Source of the DNA: Sphingopyxis sp. CCNWLW2
GTDB taxonomy: Bacteria > Pseudomonadota > Alphaproteobacteria > Sphingomonadales > Sphingomonadaceae
Assembly: GCF_037095755.1 (NCBI RefSeq)
Contig: NZ_JBAWKJ010000001.1
Location: 1,243,001 to 1,307,000 of the forward strand
Direction: 5' to 3'
DNA length: 64,000 nt
Below are positions 1 to 9,254 of this stretch, piece by piece. The notes beneath the pieces were generated by a model. The model ran no database searches. It was not told the DNA's origin and worked only from the letters and a program-made list of their open reading frames with translations. Within the stretch, counting starts at the first letter, position 1, and each line of letters begins with the position of its first letter. The position numbers and the translations under genes are program-made.

Positions 1-1163
1 CAAGCCGATTGCGCGGCTTTTCGGCCGGGATGATCCTGTTGCCGGCGTTATGGGCGCTGCCCTTCCGCGGCACGACCTATGTCGTGAGCATCCTCTGCGA
101 CAGCTTTTCCTTGCCCTATATCGTGGCGACCGCGCTGGCTGGGCTGGTCTTCACGGCCTTTCTGGCCGCGCCCTGCCGCTGGACCGCGACATTGCCCCGG
201 CGGATTACGCCGGTGATCATCGCGGGCCTTCTGTTCGGGGCCGGTTTTGTCCTCACCGGGCCGTCCTGTCTTTCCGGTCCATTCGGCACGCTGGAACCGC
301 TCGTGCGGACCTATTGGTATGATCCGATCCTCGAAGGACGTCCGCTGTGGGTGCAGGAGCCCGCCAGGCTGCTCGCCTATATCGTCCCAAGCCTTGTCGG
401 ACTGCTGGCGACGATCGGGGCTTGCTGGAAGGCGCGCGGGCGTCCCGATGCCGAAAACTGGTTTCGCCTTGCATTCCTGATCCTGTGCAGCGCGATTCTG
501 GCAATGCTGGTCATCCGGGCGCTCAACGTTGCGCATGCCTTTATGGTGCCTGCGTTCGCGGCGCTCGCGACCGGACTATGGCGCTGGATTCATGCACAGT
601 CGAATATGGCGCGGCGTCTTTTCGGACATTTGCTGCTTTTGTTGTCGATCCCGACGGTCGATATCGCGCTCGGCTATCGCCTGTCATCGCTTGTCGCAGG
701 CCCCGCGGCCGTTCCGGAAGCAGGGCCGCAGAATGCGGCCTGCCTTCAGTCGAATCCGGCGCTCGCCGGGGAGCCGCCGGCGCTTCTCTTTACCTCGACG
801 CATATCGCCCCGGCGCTCTTGGTCAGCACACCGCACAGCGTTGTGGCGACCGGTCATCACCGCAATCACGCGGCGCTCAATCGGGTGATATCGGCGTTTC
901 TTGCACCGCCCGATGGCGCGCGCTCGTTGGTCCGGGCGGAAGGCGCGCGCTATGTCGTATTTTGCAGTGGCGAACTTGGGCCGCTGGCTGCCGCGAACCG
1001 GAACGGGCTCGCCGCGCACCTGATCCAGGGCAGGGCGGTCGATTGGCTGGAACCGCAACACCGGTTCTCGTCGGGTGGCTTGCAAGTGTATCGCGTCGTT
1101 TATCCAGCCGCGAAAAAGCGTGGTATCAGTGAAAAACCCATCCCGGCGTTAACCAGTTTTTAG
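1..1163 (+). CDS. GT-C-like multi-pass membrane protein, C-terminal part (5' end outside window)
   Basis: The reading frame is open from the first bases (codon phase starts at base 3) with no upstream stop, so the gene begins before the window. The visible part has about seven hydrophobic segments followed by a soluble C-terminal domain of about 150 residues. It is clearly paralogous to the complete 622-residue protein at 3208-5076: both contain a GPFGTLEP/GPFATLDP stretch, a conserved YWY, PLWV and IPSL, and an H-x-x-N/H-H-R-N motif in the soluble tail. By analogy with the complete copy it is probably a lipid-linked sugar transferase or O-oligosaccharyl-type membrane enzyme, but the catalytic N-terminal part is not in view. 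Function is inference. Confidence 0.75.
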   Translation, partial: SRLRGFSAGMILLPALWALPFRGTTYVVSILCDSFSLPYIVATALAGLVFTAFLAAPCRWTATLPRRITPVIIAGLLFGAGFVLTGPSCLSGPFGTLEPLVRTYWYDPILEGRPLWVQEPARLLAYIVPSLVGLLATIGACWKARGRPDAENWFRLAFLILCSAILAMLVIRALNVAHAFMVPAFAALATGLWRWIHAQSNMARRLFGHLLLLLSIPTVDIALGYRLSSLVAGPAAVPEAGPQNAACLQSNPALAGEPPALLFTSTHIAPALLVSTPHSVVATGHHRNHAALNRVISAFLAPPDGARSLVRAEGARYVVFCSGELGPLAAANRNGLAAHLIQGRAVDWLEPQHRFSSGGLQVYRVVYPAAKKRGISEKPIPALTSF

Positions 1164-1218
1164 CCATAATTACCCCAAGTCAGCAGGCAGCAATCTGATC
1201 CGTGTGGGGGAATATCAC

Positions 1219-2754
1219 GTGACCAACGCCCAAGTGTCGAAAAGCCGTCCGACGAGCGCCGACGTCGCCATCATTGGCGCCGGTCCCGCGGGGCTGACCG
1301 CCGCCTATCAGCTGACCCAGCAGGGGTATAGCGTCACGGTGATCGAAAAGGACCCCGTCTATGTCGGCGGGATCAGCCGCACGGTCGAACATGAGGGCTT
1401 TCGCTTCGACATCGGCGGGCACCGCTTCTTTTCAAAGAGCCGCGAAGTCGTCGACCTGTGGAACGAGATCTTGCCCGACGATTTCATCGAGCGCCCGCGG
1501 ATGAGCCGCATCTATTATGAGGGCAAATTCTATTCCTATCCGCTGCGCGCGTTCGAGGCGCTGTGGAACCTTGGCGTGGTGCGTTCGACGCTGTGCATGA
1601 TCAGCTATGCGCAGGCGAAGCTGCTGCCGAACAAGAATGTCCGCAGCTTCGAGGACTGGACGATCAACCAGTTCGGGCGGAAGCTTTATTCGATCTTTTT
1701 CAAAACCTATACCGAGAAGGTGTGGGGCATGCCGTGCGACGAAATGTCGGCCGACTGGGCGGCGCAGCGCATCAAGGGGCTTAGCCTCGGCGGCGCGGTG
1801 ATCGACGGGCTGAAGCGCAGCCTCGGGCTCAACAAGAAGCCCAATGATGGCATGGCGACCAAGACTTTGCTCGAAACCTTTCGTTATCCGCGGCTCGGCC
1901 CCGGCATGATGTGGGACGCGGCACGCGACAAGGTCGTCGCGGGCGGCAACCATGTGCTGATGGGCCACAGCTTCAAGCAGCTGACGCAGGATCAGAAGAC
2001 GGGCCGCTGGCGGATGACCGCGACGGGCCCCGACGGCGATGTCGTGATCGATGCCGCGCATGTCATCAGCTCGGCGCCGATGCGCGAGCTCGCGGCGCGT
2101 ATCCATCCGCTGCCAGCGTGCGCGCTCAGCGCCGCGCCGAACCTAAAATATCGCGACTTTCTGACCGTCGCGCTCAAGATTCGCTCCGAGGATCTGTTCC
2201 CCGACAACTGGATCTATATCCACGACAGCAAGGTGCAGGTCGGGCGGGTGCAGAATTTCCGCAGCTGGTCGCCCGAAATGGTGCCCGACCCCGAACTCGC
2301 GTGCGTCGGGCTCGAATATTTCTGTTTCGAAGGCGACGGGCTCTGGGCGGCGAGCGATGAAAAGCTGGTCGCGCTGGCGACGAAGGAAATGGAAATCCTG
2401 GGCCTTTGTGATCCCGAAGATGTTGTCGGCGGCGCCGTCGTGCGGCAGGAAAAGGCCTATCCAGTTTACGACGATGATTATGCCGCGCATGTCGAAACGA
2501 TGCGCAGCGAGCTTGAGGCGCGTTATCCGACGCTGCACATGGTCGGGCGTAACGGCATGCACCGTTATAACAACCAGGATCATGCGATGATGACCGCGAT
2601 GCTGACGGTGCGCAACATCGTCGCCGGCGAAAAACTCTATGATATCTGGGGCGTCAACGAAGACGCCGAATATCATGAGAGCGGCACCGAAGGCGAGCAG
2701 GCCGCGCTCGCGTCGGTCCGCGAGGTTCCCTCGCGTGTGGCAAAGGCCGCCTGA
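1219..2754 (+). CDS. FAD-dependent oxidoreductase of the amine oxidase / UDP-galactopyranose mutase-like group
   Basis: A 511-residue flavoprotein. An N-terminal dinucleotide-binding motif G-A-G-P-A-G lies at residues 20-25, followed by G-G-I-S-R and F-D-I-G-G-H-R-F-F, typical of the protoporphyrinogen oxidase/UDP-galactopyranose mutase superfamily. I chose the GTG at 1219 because a GGGGGAA ribosome-binding stretch precedes it; an in-frame GTG at 1204 would swallow that site. It is followed by a GtrA-like gene and a GT-C-like membrane protein, with a GT-C paralogue upstream. That context suggests it modifies a nucleotide- or lipid-linked sugar for envelope glycosylation. The exact substrate cannot be read from sequence; a plain amine oxidase is less likely in this neighbourhood. 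Confidence 0.8.
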   Translation: MTNAQVSKSRPTSADVAIIGAGPAGLTAAYQLTQQGYSVTVIEKDPVYVGGISRTVEHEGFRFDIGGHRFFSKSREVVDLWNEILPDDFIERPRMSRIYYEGKFYSYPLRAFEALWNLGVVRSTLCMISYAQAKLLPNKNVRSFEDWTINQFGRKLYSIFFKTYTEKVWGMPCDEMSADWAAQRIKGLSLGGAVIDGLKRSLGLNKKPNDGMATKTLLETFRYPRLGPGMMWDAARDKVVAGGNHVLMGHSFKQLTQDQKTGRWRMTATGPDGDVVIDAAHVISSAPMRELAARIHPLPACALSAAPNLKYRDFLTVALKIRSEDLFPDNWIYIHDSKVQVGRVQNFRSWSPEMVPDPELACVGLEYFCFEGDGLWAASDEKLVALATKEMEILGLCDPEDVVGGAVVRQEKAYPVYDDDYAAHVETMRSELEARYPTLHMVGRNGMHRYNNQDHAMMTAMLTVRNIVAGEKLYDIWGVNEDAEYHESGTEGEQAALASVREVPSRVAKAA

Positions 2755-2779
2755 GGGCTTGGCCGGGGGGATCGGCGTC

Positions 2780-3211
2780 ATGTTGCCCGTGACCAGATTG
2801 ATCGCATCGGTGCGGCGCGGCGAGATTCGCTGGCTGAACTATCTGCTCGCAAGCGTGCTCGCGCTGGGCAGCGACGCGGGGCTCTTCCTGCTGCTGCTCG
2901 ACGCCGGGCTGTCGCCCGTAACGGCGTCGGCGACCGGCTATTGCGCCGGGATTCTCGTGCACTGGCTGGTGTCGAGCCGGCTCGTCTTTGCCGACGGCGC
3001 CGCGGCGCGCGGCACGGGTGAGCGCCATCGCCAGAAACTGCTTTTCGTCGGGTCGGCGCTCGTCGGTCTTGCGGTCACGACCGCGATCGTCGGCGGGGGC
3101 AGCGCGCTCGGCCTCGATCCGCGCCTCGCAAAGCTCGCGGCGATCGTCGTCAGCTTCCAGACGACCTATTTGCTGCGCCGCCATATCGTGTTCCGGACGG
3201 CGGCGGCATGA
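2780..3211 (+). CDS. GtrA-like small membrane protein
   Basis: A 143-residue protein with four predicted transmembrane helices (about residues 18-36, 42-61, 79-99 and 107-126) and short charged loops, the architecture of the GtrA/DPMS family. Members translocate undecaprenyl- or decaprenyl-phosphate sugars across the inner membrane or assist a partner glycosyltransferase. I chose the ATG at 2780, just after the preceding stop at 2754; longer in-frame versions run into the FAD gene. Its stop overlaps the ATG of the next gene by 4 bp, so the two are translationally coupled. Together with the flanking GT-C-like proteins this supports a lipid-linked sugar pathway. Confidence 0.8.
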   Translation: MLPVTRLIASVRRGEIRWLNYLLASVLALGSDAGLFLLLLDAGLSPVTASATGYCAGILVHWLVSSRLVFADGAAARGTGERHRQKLLFVGSALVGLAVTTAIVGGGSALGLDPRLAKLAAIVVSFQTTYLLRRHIVFRTAAA

Positions 3212-5076
3212 GCGACGCGTCCGCGCTTCCCGCGGGCGCGGAGCCATCGGTTCGCGCACCCGAATCGGGCGGCATCGTGTTGAGCCCGTGGTTCACCCCG
3301 GCCCGCATCGCGCTGATTATCTGGGGGTTGATGAGCCTGGTCGCGATCATCGCGAAATGGCAGGCGATCGGCGCGCTCGATCTGTCGGACACCGACGACG
3401 CGATGCGCATGGCGCAGGTTCGCGACCTCCTCGCGGGGCAGGGCTGGTGGGACCTTTCGCAATATCGCGTCAATCCGGCGGGCGGCGGGGTGCTGATGCA
3501 CTGGTCGCGTATCGTCGATGCGCCGCTCGCGGCGGGCATCTTGCTGCTGAAACCGCTGTTCGGGCAGGCGATGGCCGAACGAATCGTGATGACCCTGTGG
3601 CCGCCGCTGCTCGGCGCGGCGCTCAGCGTCGCCTGCGCGCTCGGATACCGGAACCTCTCCGACCGGCGGATCGCCTATGTCGTGCCGCTCTTCCTGATCA
3701 TGTCGGGTTATATATTGGTGCAGTTCCGACCGCTTCGGGTCGATCATCACGGCTGGCAGATATTCCTCGCGATGTTGATCATGGCGCAGGCGCTGCGGCC
3801 GGCAAGCTGGCAGGCGGGCCTGCTCGGCGGCTTGTTCGCCGCGGCGCTGCTCGCGGTGTCGATCGAAGGATTGCCGATCGTCGCGCTGTTCGCCGGGCTT
3901 GCCGCGCTGCGCTGGGCGCTGCACGGACGCGCCGCGGATCGCGCGCGGCTTTGCGGTTATATGGGCGCACTCGCGGGCGGCGCGTTGCTGCTCCAGTTCG
4001 CGACGCGCGGTCCCGCGGGGCTGCTCGGCAGCTGGTGCGATTCGCTTTCGGCGCCCTATATGGCGGCGTTCGCGGCTGCCGCCGCGATAATTTTCGCGGC
4101 TGCCCGGGCCAACCCGGACCAGCGGGCGCGTTTCCTGCTGCTTGGTCTGGCGGGCGTGTCGGCGGCGGGCGCGTTGGTGTTGACCGAACCGCAATGCGCG
4201 AAGGGCCCCTTTGCTACGCTCGATCCGATCGTCGTGAAATATTGGTATCGGAATGTCCTCGAAGGCCAGCCCTTGTGGGTATCGAAGCCGTTCACTGCGA
4301 TCCACGTGCTTATACCGTCGCTGATCGGTCTCGCCGGGTCGTTGCTTGCGTGGCGGAGCTGCTCGTTGGCCGTCGACCGCAGGAACTGGGCGACGATCAT
4401 CGTCGCACTGATCGGGGCGGCCGCCTTGTCGGTGTTCGTCCTGCGCAGCGTTTCGACCGCGCATGTCTTTGCCTTGCCCGGCTGCGCCTGGCTCGGCCTG
4501 CGCGCCTGGGCGTGGGCGCGGACGATTCCTTCGATCTTGCCGCGCATCCTTGCGTCGGCTGCCGCCGCGCTGACGCTGCCGCTGCTCGGCAGCCTAGCGG
4601 TGGCCGCCGTGCTCGGCCTGGTGGTCCCGTCGCTGAACGCCGAAGAGGACAAGGCCGTCGAAGCGGTCGCCGCGGCCAACCCTTACCAGGAGGACTGCCT
4701 CGATCCTGCGGCGATCGCCGACCTGAACCGTCTGCCGGCGACGACGATCCTGACCCCGATCGATCTGGGCGCGCCGGTGATTTTCTGGACGCGCCACAGC
4801 CTGGTCGCGACGCCGCATCATCGCAACAAGGAGGCGATGGCGGACTCGATCCGCGTCTTCGCCGGCGACCCCGGGCACGCCGAGGCGCTCGTCCGCAAGC
4901 AGGCGGCGACGCTGATCATATTTTGCCGGACCGCCAACGACCTCTCCAAATATCGCCGCGCGCGGAAGGATGCGCTCGCGGCGCAGCTTTACGCCGGAAC
5001 GCCGCCGGCGTGGCTCGAAGCGGTGCCGATCGTGTCGCGCGCCGGGCTGTCGGTGTGGCGGGTGAAGCCCGACTAG
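3208..5076 (+). CDS. GT-C-like polytopic membrane glycosyltransferase/oligosaccharyltransferase-like protein
   Basis: A 622-residue protein with about a dozen hydrophobic helices and a C-terminal soluble domain. After the first helix (about 31-50) comes a D-T-D-D-A-M-R motif (residues 61-67), then M-H-W-S-R and later V-D-H-H-G-W-Q. Acidic motifs after the first helix are typical of GT-C enzymes such as STT3/PglB and ArnT, which take sugars from polyprenyl phosphates. The protein is a close paralogue of the truncated gene at the left edge. It overlaps the GtrA-like gene by 4 bp. Transfer of a lipid-linked sugar to an envelope acceptor is inferred from fold and context; acceptor and donor are unknown. 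Confidence 0.7.
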   Translation: MSDASALPAGAEPSVRAPESGGIVLSPWFTPARIALIIWGLMSLVAIIAKWQAIGALDLSDTDDAMRMAQVRDLLAGQGWWDLSQYRVNPAGGGVLMHWSRIVDAPLAAGILLLKPLFGQAMAERIVMTLWPPLLGAALSVACALGYRNLSDRRIAYVVPLFLIMSGYILVQFRPLRVDHHGWQIFLAMLIMAQALRPASWQAGLLGGLFAAALLAVSIEGLPIVALFAGLAALRWALHGRAADRARLCGYMGALAGGALLLQFATRGPAGLLGSWCDSLSAPYMAAFAAAAAIIFAAARANPDQRARFLLLGLAGVSAAGALVLTEPQCAKGPFATLDPIVVKYWYRNVLEGQPLWVSKPFTAIHVLIPSLIGLAGSLLAWRSCSLAVDRRNWATIIVALIGAAALSVFVLRSVSTAHVFALPGCAWLGLRAWAWARTIPSILPRILASAAAALTLPLLGSLAVAAVLGLVVPSLNAEEDKAVEAVAAANPYQEDCLDPAAIADLNRLPATTILTPIDLGAPVIFWTRHSLVATPHHRNKEAMADSIRVFAGDPGHAEALVRKQAATLIIFCRTANDLSKYRRARKDALAAQLYAGTPPAWLEAVPIVSRAGLSVWRVKPD

Positions 5077-5078
5077 GT

Positions 5079-5100
5079 CCTGACCCTTAAGGGCGTCAGG
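5079..5100. terminator. Inverted repeat between convergent genes, possible hairpin terminator
   Basis: The arms CCTGAC and GTCAGG enclose CCTTAAGG with one extra base on one side, giving a near-perfect hairpin at the junction of two convergent genes. It overlaps the last codons of the minus-strand msrB gene. There is no clear run of T on either side, so it may only stabilise 3' ends rather than terminate by itself. Confidence 0.35.
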
Positions 5101-5581
5101 CGGGGCGGAAGGTCAGCGCCGCGCCGTTCATGCAATAACGCTTGCCCGTCGGTTTCGGCCCGTCGTTGAAGACGTGGCCGAGATGCCCGCCGCAGCGTCT
5201 GCAATGCACTTCGGTGCGCGCATAGCCGAGTTCGCGATCGGTCGCGGTGCCGATGCCGCCCTTCAGCGGCGCCCAGAAGCTCGGCCAGCCGGTGCCGCTG
5301 TCGAACTTGTTCCTGCTCGAATAGAGCGGGAGCGCGCAGCCGGCGCAGTCGAAGATGCCGGTGCGCTTTTCCTTGTCGAGCGGGCTGGTAAAGGGGCGTT
5401 CGGTCGCCGCTTCGCGGAGCACGCGATATTGCAGCGGCGACAGGCGCTTTTTCCATTCGGCATCCGAAAGCTGCCAGCCGGGCTGCGCTTTCGGACGCGA
5501 CGATTTGGCGAAGAGCATCGGTGCGCCGATGATGGCGCCGCCGAGCGCGAGTCCGCCGAGAAGATGACGACGTTCGATCAT
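5096..5581 (-). CDS. msrB: Peptide-methionine (R)-S-oxide reductase MsrB with exported N-terminus
   Basis: A 161-residue protein that reduces methionine-R-sulfoxide in proteins. The MsrB fold is clear from G-T-G-W-P-S-F, two zinc-binding CxxC pairs (Cys79/Cys82 and Cys127/Cys130), and the catalytic Cys150 in R-Y-C-M-N-G near the end. The N-terminus (residues 1-25) carries R-R-H-L-L-G-G followed by a hydrophobic stretch, resembling a twin-arginine signal, so this copy is probably periplasmic and repairs envelope proteins. The ATG at 5581 gives the complete signal. It converges on the GT-C-like gene. Family assignment is firm; export is inferred. Confidence 0.92.
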   Translation of the reverse strand: MIERRHLLGGLALGGAIIGAPMLFAKSSRPKAQPGWQLSDAEWKKRLSPLQYRVLREAATERPFTSPLDKEKRTGIFDCAGCALPLYSSRNKFDSGTGWPSFWAPLKGGIGTATDRELGYARTEVHCRRCGGHLGHVFNDGPKPTGKRYCMNGAALTFRPA

Positions 5582-5624
5582 ATCCTCGATACGTGCGCCA
5601 CGGCCGAAGGGTTACAAGAGTGCG

Positions 5625-6860
5625 TCAATATTTCTCGATCTTGACGGGCAGCGTGCGGAAACCGTGGACGAAACAGGCGTGGACGCGCTCGGGGGTGCCC
5701 GTGACGGTCACGCGCATCCGCCGCGCCGCCATTTCCTCGAGCAGAATGCGCAGCTGCAGTTCGGCGAGGCGTGCGCCGACGCAGCGATGGACGCCATAAC
5801 CGAACGACAGGTGCCGGCGGGCATTTTCGCGCGCCAGATCGATGTCGTCGGCGTCGCTGAACACGCTCTCGTCGCGGTTCGCCGACAGATACCAAAGGAT
5901 CAGCTTGTCGCCCTTGGCGATCTTGTGCCCGAACAGCTCGGCATCGGCGAGCGCGGTGCGGCGCATATGCGCGAGCGGGGTCTGCCAGCGGATGATCTCG
6001 CTGACCGCATTCGGGATCAGCGCCGGATCGGCCTCGAGCTTCGCGCGCTGCTCGGGATATTGGTCGAGGCCATAGGCGAGCCCCGACATCGTGTTCCGCG
6101 TCGTGTCGTTGCCGCCGACGATCAGGAGAACGAGGTTCCCGATGAACTCATATTTGTCCATGTGGCTCATCGCTTCGCTGTGCAGCATCATCGAGAGCAG
6201 GTCGGGGGTCGGCGGCTGGTCGAGCTTTTCCATCCACAGTTTCTGAAAATAGACGAAGGCTTCCTCGAGCACCGCGCGGCGCTGTTCCTTGAGCTCGGGT
6301 TTCTGCGCGAGTTCGACGTCGCCCATCCAGTCCGACCATTCGCTCAATTTGCGGCGATCTTCCCACGGGAAATCGAACAGGATCGCGAGCATCTGCGTCG
6401 TCAGTTCCATCGACACACGGTCGACCCAGTCGAAGGTCTCGCCCCACGGCAGGCCATCGAGAACTTCGCCGGTGCGATTCCTTATGTCTTCGGAAAGGCG
6501 CGTCATTTCGGCGGGGGTGAAGGCGGGAGCGACGGTGCGGCGCTGGTCGGTGTGCTGCGGCCGGTCCATTGCGATGAACATCGGCAGGCGGAAATCCTCG
6601 TCCTCGTCGCGTTCGAGGATCGTGATCCCGCCATATTCCCACGACGAGCTGTAAATGTCGGGCAGCGCCTCGACATGCTGGATCGCCTGGTGGCTCGCGA
6701 TATTCCAATAGGGCCCGTGGACGCTGTCCTCGCACTTCACGATGCCGCCCAGTTTGCGGAGCTCGGCGAAGGGCTCCTGCCAGCGATCCTCCGAATAGAT
6801 GGCGGCGGGGCTCATGTCATAGGCATGCGTGACAGGCTGGGGCTTCGCTGCAGTCGCCAT
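5625..6860 (-). CDS. Cytochrome P450, CYP153-like alkane/terminal hydroxylase
   Basis: A 411-residue soluble bacterial P450. It has the I-helix G-G-N-D-T-T-R-N motif, E-I-I-R (ExxR) followed by W-Q-T-P-L-A-H-M-R-R, and the haem loop H-L-S-F-G-Y-G-V-H-R-C-V-G with Cys360 as thiolate ligand. The stretches F-D-W-V-D-R-V-S-M-E-L-T-T-Q-M-L and L-P-M-F-I-A-M-D are those of CYP153 enzymes, which hydroxylate alkanes or alkyl chains at the terminus. The ATG at 6860 is preceded by GAGGAGG at good spacing; an upstream in-frame start would skip it. No ferredoxin or ferredoxin reductase gene is adjacent, so redox partners must be encoded elsewhere. CYP108-type terpene oxidation is an alternative. Confidence 0.85.
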   Translation of the reverse strand: MATAAKPQPVTHAYDMSPAAIYSEDRWQEPFAELRKLGGIVKCEDSVHGPYWNIASHQAIQHVEALPDIYSSSWEYGGITILERDEDEDFRLPMFIAMDRPQHTDQRRTVAPAFTPAEMTRLSEDIRNRTGEVLDGLPWGETFDWVDRVSMELTTQMLAILFDFPWEDRRKLSEWSDWMGDVELAQKPELKEQRRAVLEEAFVYFQKLWMEKLDQPPTPDLLSMMLHSEAMSHMDKYEFIGNLVLLIVGGNDTTRNTMSGLAYGLDQYPEQRAKLEADPALIPNAVSEIIRWQTPLAHMRRTALADAELFGHKIAKGDKLILWYLSANRDESVFSDADDIDLARENARRHLSFGYGVHRCVGARLAELQLRILLEEMAARRMRVTVTGTPERVHACFVHGFRTLPVKIEKY

Positions 6861-6951
6861 CGGGGGGGCCTCCTCTCGTTGCAAGGGACTCGCCGCGACG
6901 CTTGCCGCCGTCGGCGAAATCAGTTGCAGAATGCCACTGCTAACAGCTTTG

Positions 6952-8235
6952 TCAATGACGCTCGGCTGCTGCTGCCGTAGCTATCGCGGCAGCCGCCGCA
7001 CCGCGGCGCCAGAATTTCCAGCCGCTGCCGCCGCTGAGCACGCCCGACCGGAACAGGCGCACCGACAGGAAGATGACGAGTGCGACCCAGATCGCCTGCC
7101 AGCCGAGCGCGAGCAAATGCACCGCCCTGGCATCGTCGGTTGCGGCGCGCGCCGCCATCGCGAGCGGCGAGGAGAAGGGGAAGATCTGCGCGAAATGCGC
7201 GAGGCCGCTGCCCGGCGCGCTCGCGGCGCCGGCCGACAGGCTGAACATGCCGACCTGAAAGATGGTGATCGGCAGGCTGAGCATCTGGATTTCACGCACC
7301 GATCCCGCCTGCGCGCCGACGCCGAGGAAGACCGCGCCGAGCAGGAGGAAGGACAGGATGAAATAGGCAAAGCCGATGCTGAGGAAGAAGGGCCAGCCCG
7401 TCGCGGGCATCGATGCCAGCGTGGCGGCCGCCTTGCCCGCCTTGCCCGCGGCGGCGATCGCGGCGGGATCGACCTGCGTCGCGGCGACCAGCCCGCCGCC
7501 CAGCGCGACGATCATCCAGAAGGCGATAAAGAGCACGGCGACGCCGAGCATGCCGAGCAGCTTGCCGAGAAAGACGCTTTCGAGCGGCACCGCGGCGGCG
7601 AGAATCTCGATGACCTTGTTGCCCTTTTCCTCGGCGAGCGAGCTTACCGTCTGGCCCGCCAGCAGCAAGGTCAGGAGGAAGATGATGAAGACCGCGCCGA
7701 AACCGAGCGACTGTTGCACCGCGATGCTGGTGCCGCCGCTCGACAGCGCTTCGAAATCGGGGGTGATGGATGGCATCGGCCCGGCGGCGCGCGCGCGCTG
7801 CACATCGCCCGCAAGCAGCGCGAGATAGCGGCCCGCGCTGCTCCCCTTTTCGCGCTCGACGATGCGCGGCGCGGTGAGGGGGCCGCTCATCACCGCATAG
7901 GTGTCGCTGCCCTTTTCGCGGGCGATCGCAACGGGATCTACGTTGGCGGGGCTGGCGATGCGGATATCGAGCGGTGCGGGTTCGCGGGTCATTCCAGTCC
8001 GGAGACGCTGATCGGAGGCCCGAAGTGCCTCGATATCTGCCGGATCGGCGACGACGACGATGCGGCCGGCGCCGCGCGCGCTGTCGGCAAGCTGCGATGC
8101 CCCGACGCCGCCGGCGAGCCCCATCGCGACCATGAACAAGGGGGCAAGCAGGAAGAGGAGGAAGGTCGGGGTCGCGACGATCGCGAGAAAGTCGCGCCGC
8201 GCAACGACGAACAGGCTGCGGATGAAGGGGGTCAT
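6952..8235 (-). CDS. ABC-2 type transporter permease (NatB/YhaP-like)
   Basis: A 427-residue permease. One helix lies near the N-terminus (about residues 15-42), then a periplasmic domain of about 150 residues, then five or six helices in the C-terminal half (starting near the [11 protein letters not shown] segment). This is the layout of ABC2_membrane_3/NatB-type exporters. The start ATG at 8235 overlaps the stop of the upstream ATPase gene by 4 bp, so both are translated as one unit. It ends with an alanine-rich tail. The substrate is unknown; the family includes Na+ and drug/lipid exporters. Confidence 0.85.
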   Translation of the reverse strand: MTPFIRSLFVVARRDFLAIVATPTFLLFLLAPLFMVAMGLAGGVGASQLADSARGAGRIVVVADPADIEALRASDQRLRTGMTREPAPLDIRIASPANVDPVAIAREKGSDTYAVMSGPLTAPRIVEREKGSSAGRYLALLAGDVQRARAAGPMPSITPDFEALSSGGTSIAVQQSLGFGAVFIIFLLTLLLAGQTVSSLAEEKGNKVIEILAAAVPLESVFLGKLLGMLGVAVLFIAFWMIVALGGGLVAATQVDPAAIAAAGKAGKAAATLASMPATGWPFFLSIGFAYFILSFLLLGAVFLGVGAQAGSVREIQMLSLPITIFQVGMFSLSAGAASAPGSGLAHFAQIFPFSSPLAMAARAATDDARAVHLLALGWQAIWVALVIFLSVRLFRSGVLSGGSGWKFWRRGAAAAAIATAAAAERH

Positions 8236-9188
8236 GCGCTGGCCTCCTCTATGGCATCCTCGGTCGCGTCGGCGTCGAACCCCGCGTCGACCTGGCGGAC
8301 GATATGGACAAAGGCGTCGTGGAGTGCGGGGCGGCTGATCGACAGGCCGGTGACGCCATGACCGCTCGCGGTGATGCGCGCGAGCAACGGCTCGACATCG
8401 GCGTCCTGTATCGCGAAATGCCAGGCGTCGCCGCGGAGTTCGGCTCCGGCGGGAAGGTTTGCTGCGACGGCGGCGGGATCGCCCGCGGTTCGCGGCGTGT
8501 AGCGCACCTGCATCGGCAGCAGCGCGCGCGCCTCGTCGACCGTGCCCTCGAACCGGCGTGCCGATCGCGCGATGATCGCGATGCGGTCGCAGAGGCGTTC
8601 GGCGTGCGCCATGACATGCGTCGAGAAAAGAATCGTCGCGCCGCGGTCGCGCTCGCGCCGCACGAGCATTTCGAGCCGCTCCTGATTGACGGGATCGAGC
8701 CCCGAGAAGGGCTCGTCGAGGACGATCAGGTCGGGCGCGTGGACGATCGATCCGATCAGCTGGATCATCTGCGCCATGCCCTTCGACATCTTGCGGATCT
8801 TTTCGTCGATCACGCGTTCGAGCCCGAGTTCGGTCATGAATCCCGCGGCGCGGCGGCGCCCCTCGGACCAGTCGAGCCCGCGCAGCGCGCCCATGAAGGC
8901 GATCGCCTCGCGCGCCTTCATGCCCGGATACAGTCCGCGTTCTTCGGGAAGATAGCCGATGCGGTGGCGCACCGACTGCGGCCGCTGCCCGCCAAACAGG
9001 CGGCTTGTCCCTTCGTCGGGGTCGATGATGCCCAGCGTCATGCGCAGGCTGGTCGTCTTGCCCGCGCCATTGGGACCGAGCACGCCATAGATGCTGCCCG
9101 TCGGCACTTTGAGGCTGACATGGTCGACCGCTTTGTAATCGCCGAAATATTTGGTGAGGCCATTCGCCTCGACGCTGAAATCGCTCAA
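8232..9188 (-). CDS. ABC transporter ATP-binding protein (NatA-like)
   Basis: A 318-residue ATPase. Walker A is G-P-N-G-A-G-K-T at residues 38-45, the signature loop is the variant M-S-K-G-M-A-Q, and Walker B is L-I-V-L-D-E-P followed by F-S-G-L-D. The C-terminal ~90 residues form the extra domain seen in NatA/YhaQ-type exporter ATPases (DUF4162-like). It is coupled by a 4-bp overlap to the permease gene downstream and is divergent from queG, with a 66-bp gap that must hold both promoters. The two proteins should form one exporter; its cargo cannot be read from sequence. Confidence 0.9.
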   Translation of the reverse strand: MSDFSVEANGLTKYFGDYKAVDHVSLKVPTGSIYGVLGPNGAGKTTSLRMTLGIIDPDEGTSRLFGGQRPQSVRHRIGYLPEERGLYPGMKAREAIAFMGALRGLDWSEGRRRAAGFMTELGLERVIDEKIRKMSKGMAQMIQLIGSIVHAPDLIVLDEPFSGLDPVNQERLEMLVRRERDRGATILFSTHVMAHAERLCDRIAIIARSARRFEGTVDEARALLPMQVRYTPRTAGDPAAVAANLPAGAELRGDAWHFAIQDADVEPLLARITASGHGVTGLSISRPALHDAFVHIVRQVDAGFDADATEDAIEEASA

Positions 9189-9254
9189 ACCCGGGTCCCC
9201 AATCTTGGCTCACCAAACTATGGCACGGCGAGGCCGCTCGCGTATAGAGCGGCA

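Noticed and set aside
8304..9254. Long upstream extension of the queG frame
   Set aside because: It is antisense to the ABC ATPase gene, whose Walker motifs are unambiguous, and QueG has normal length from ATG 9255.
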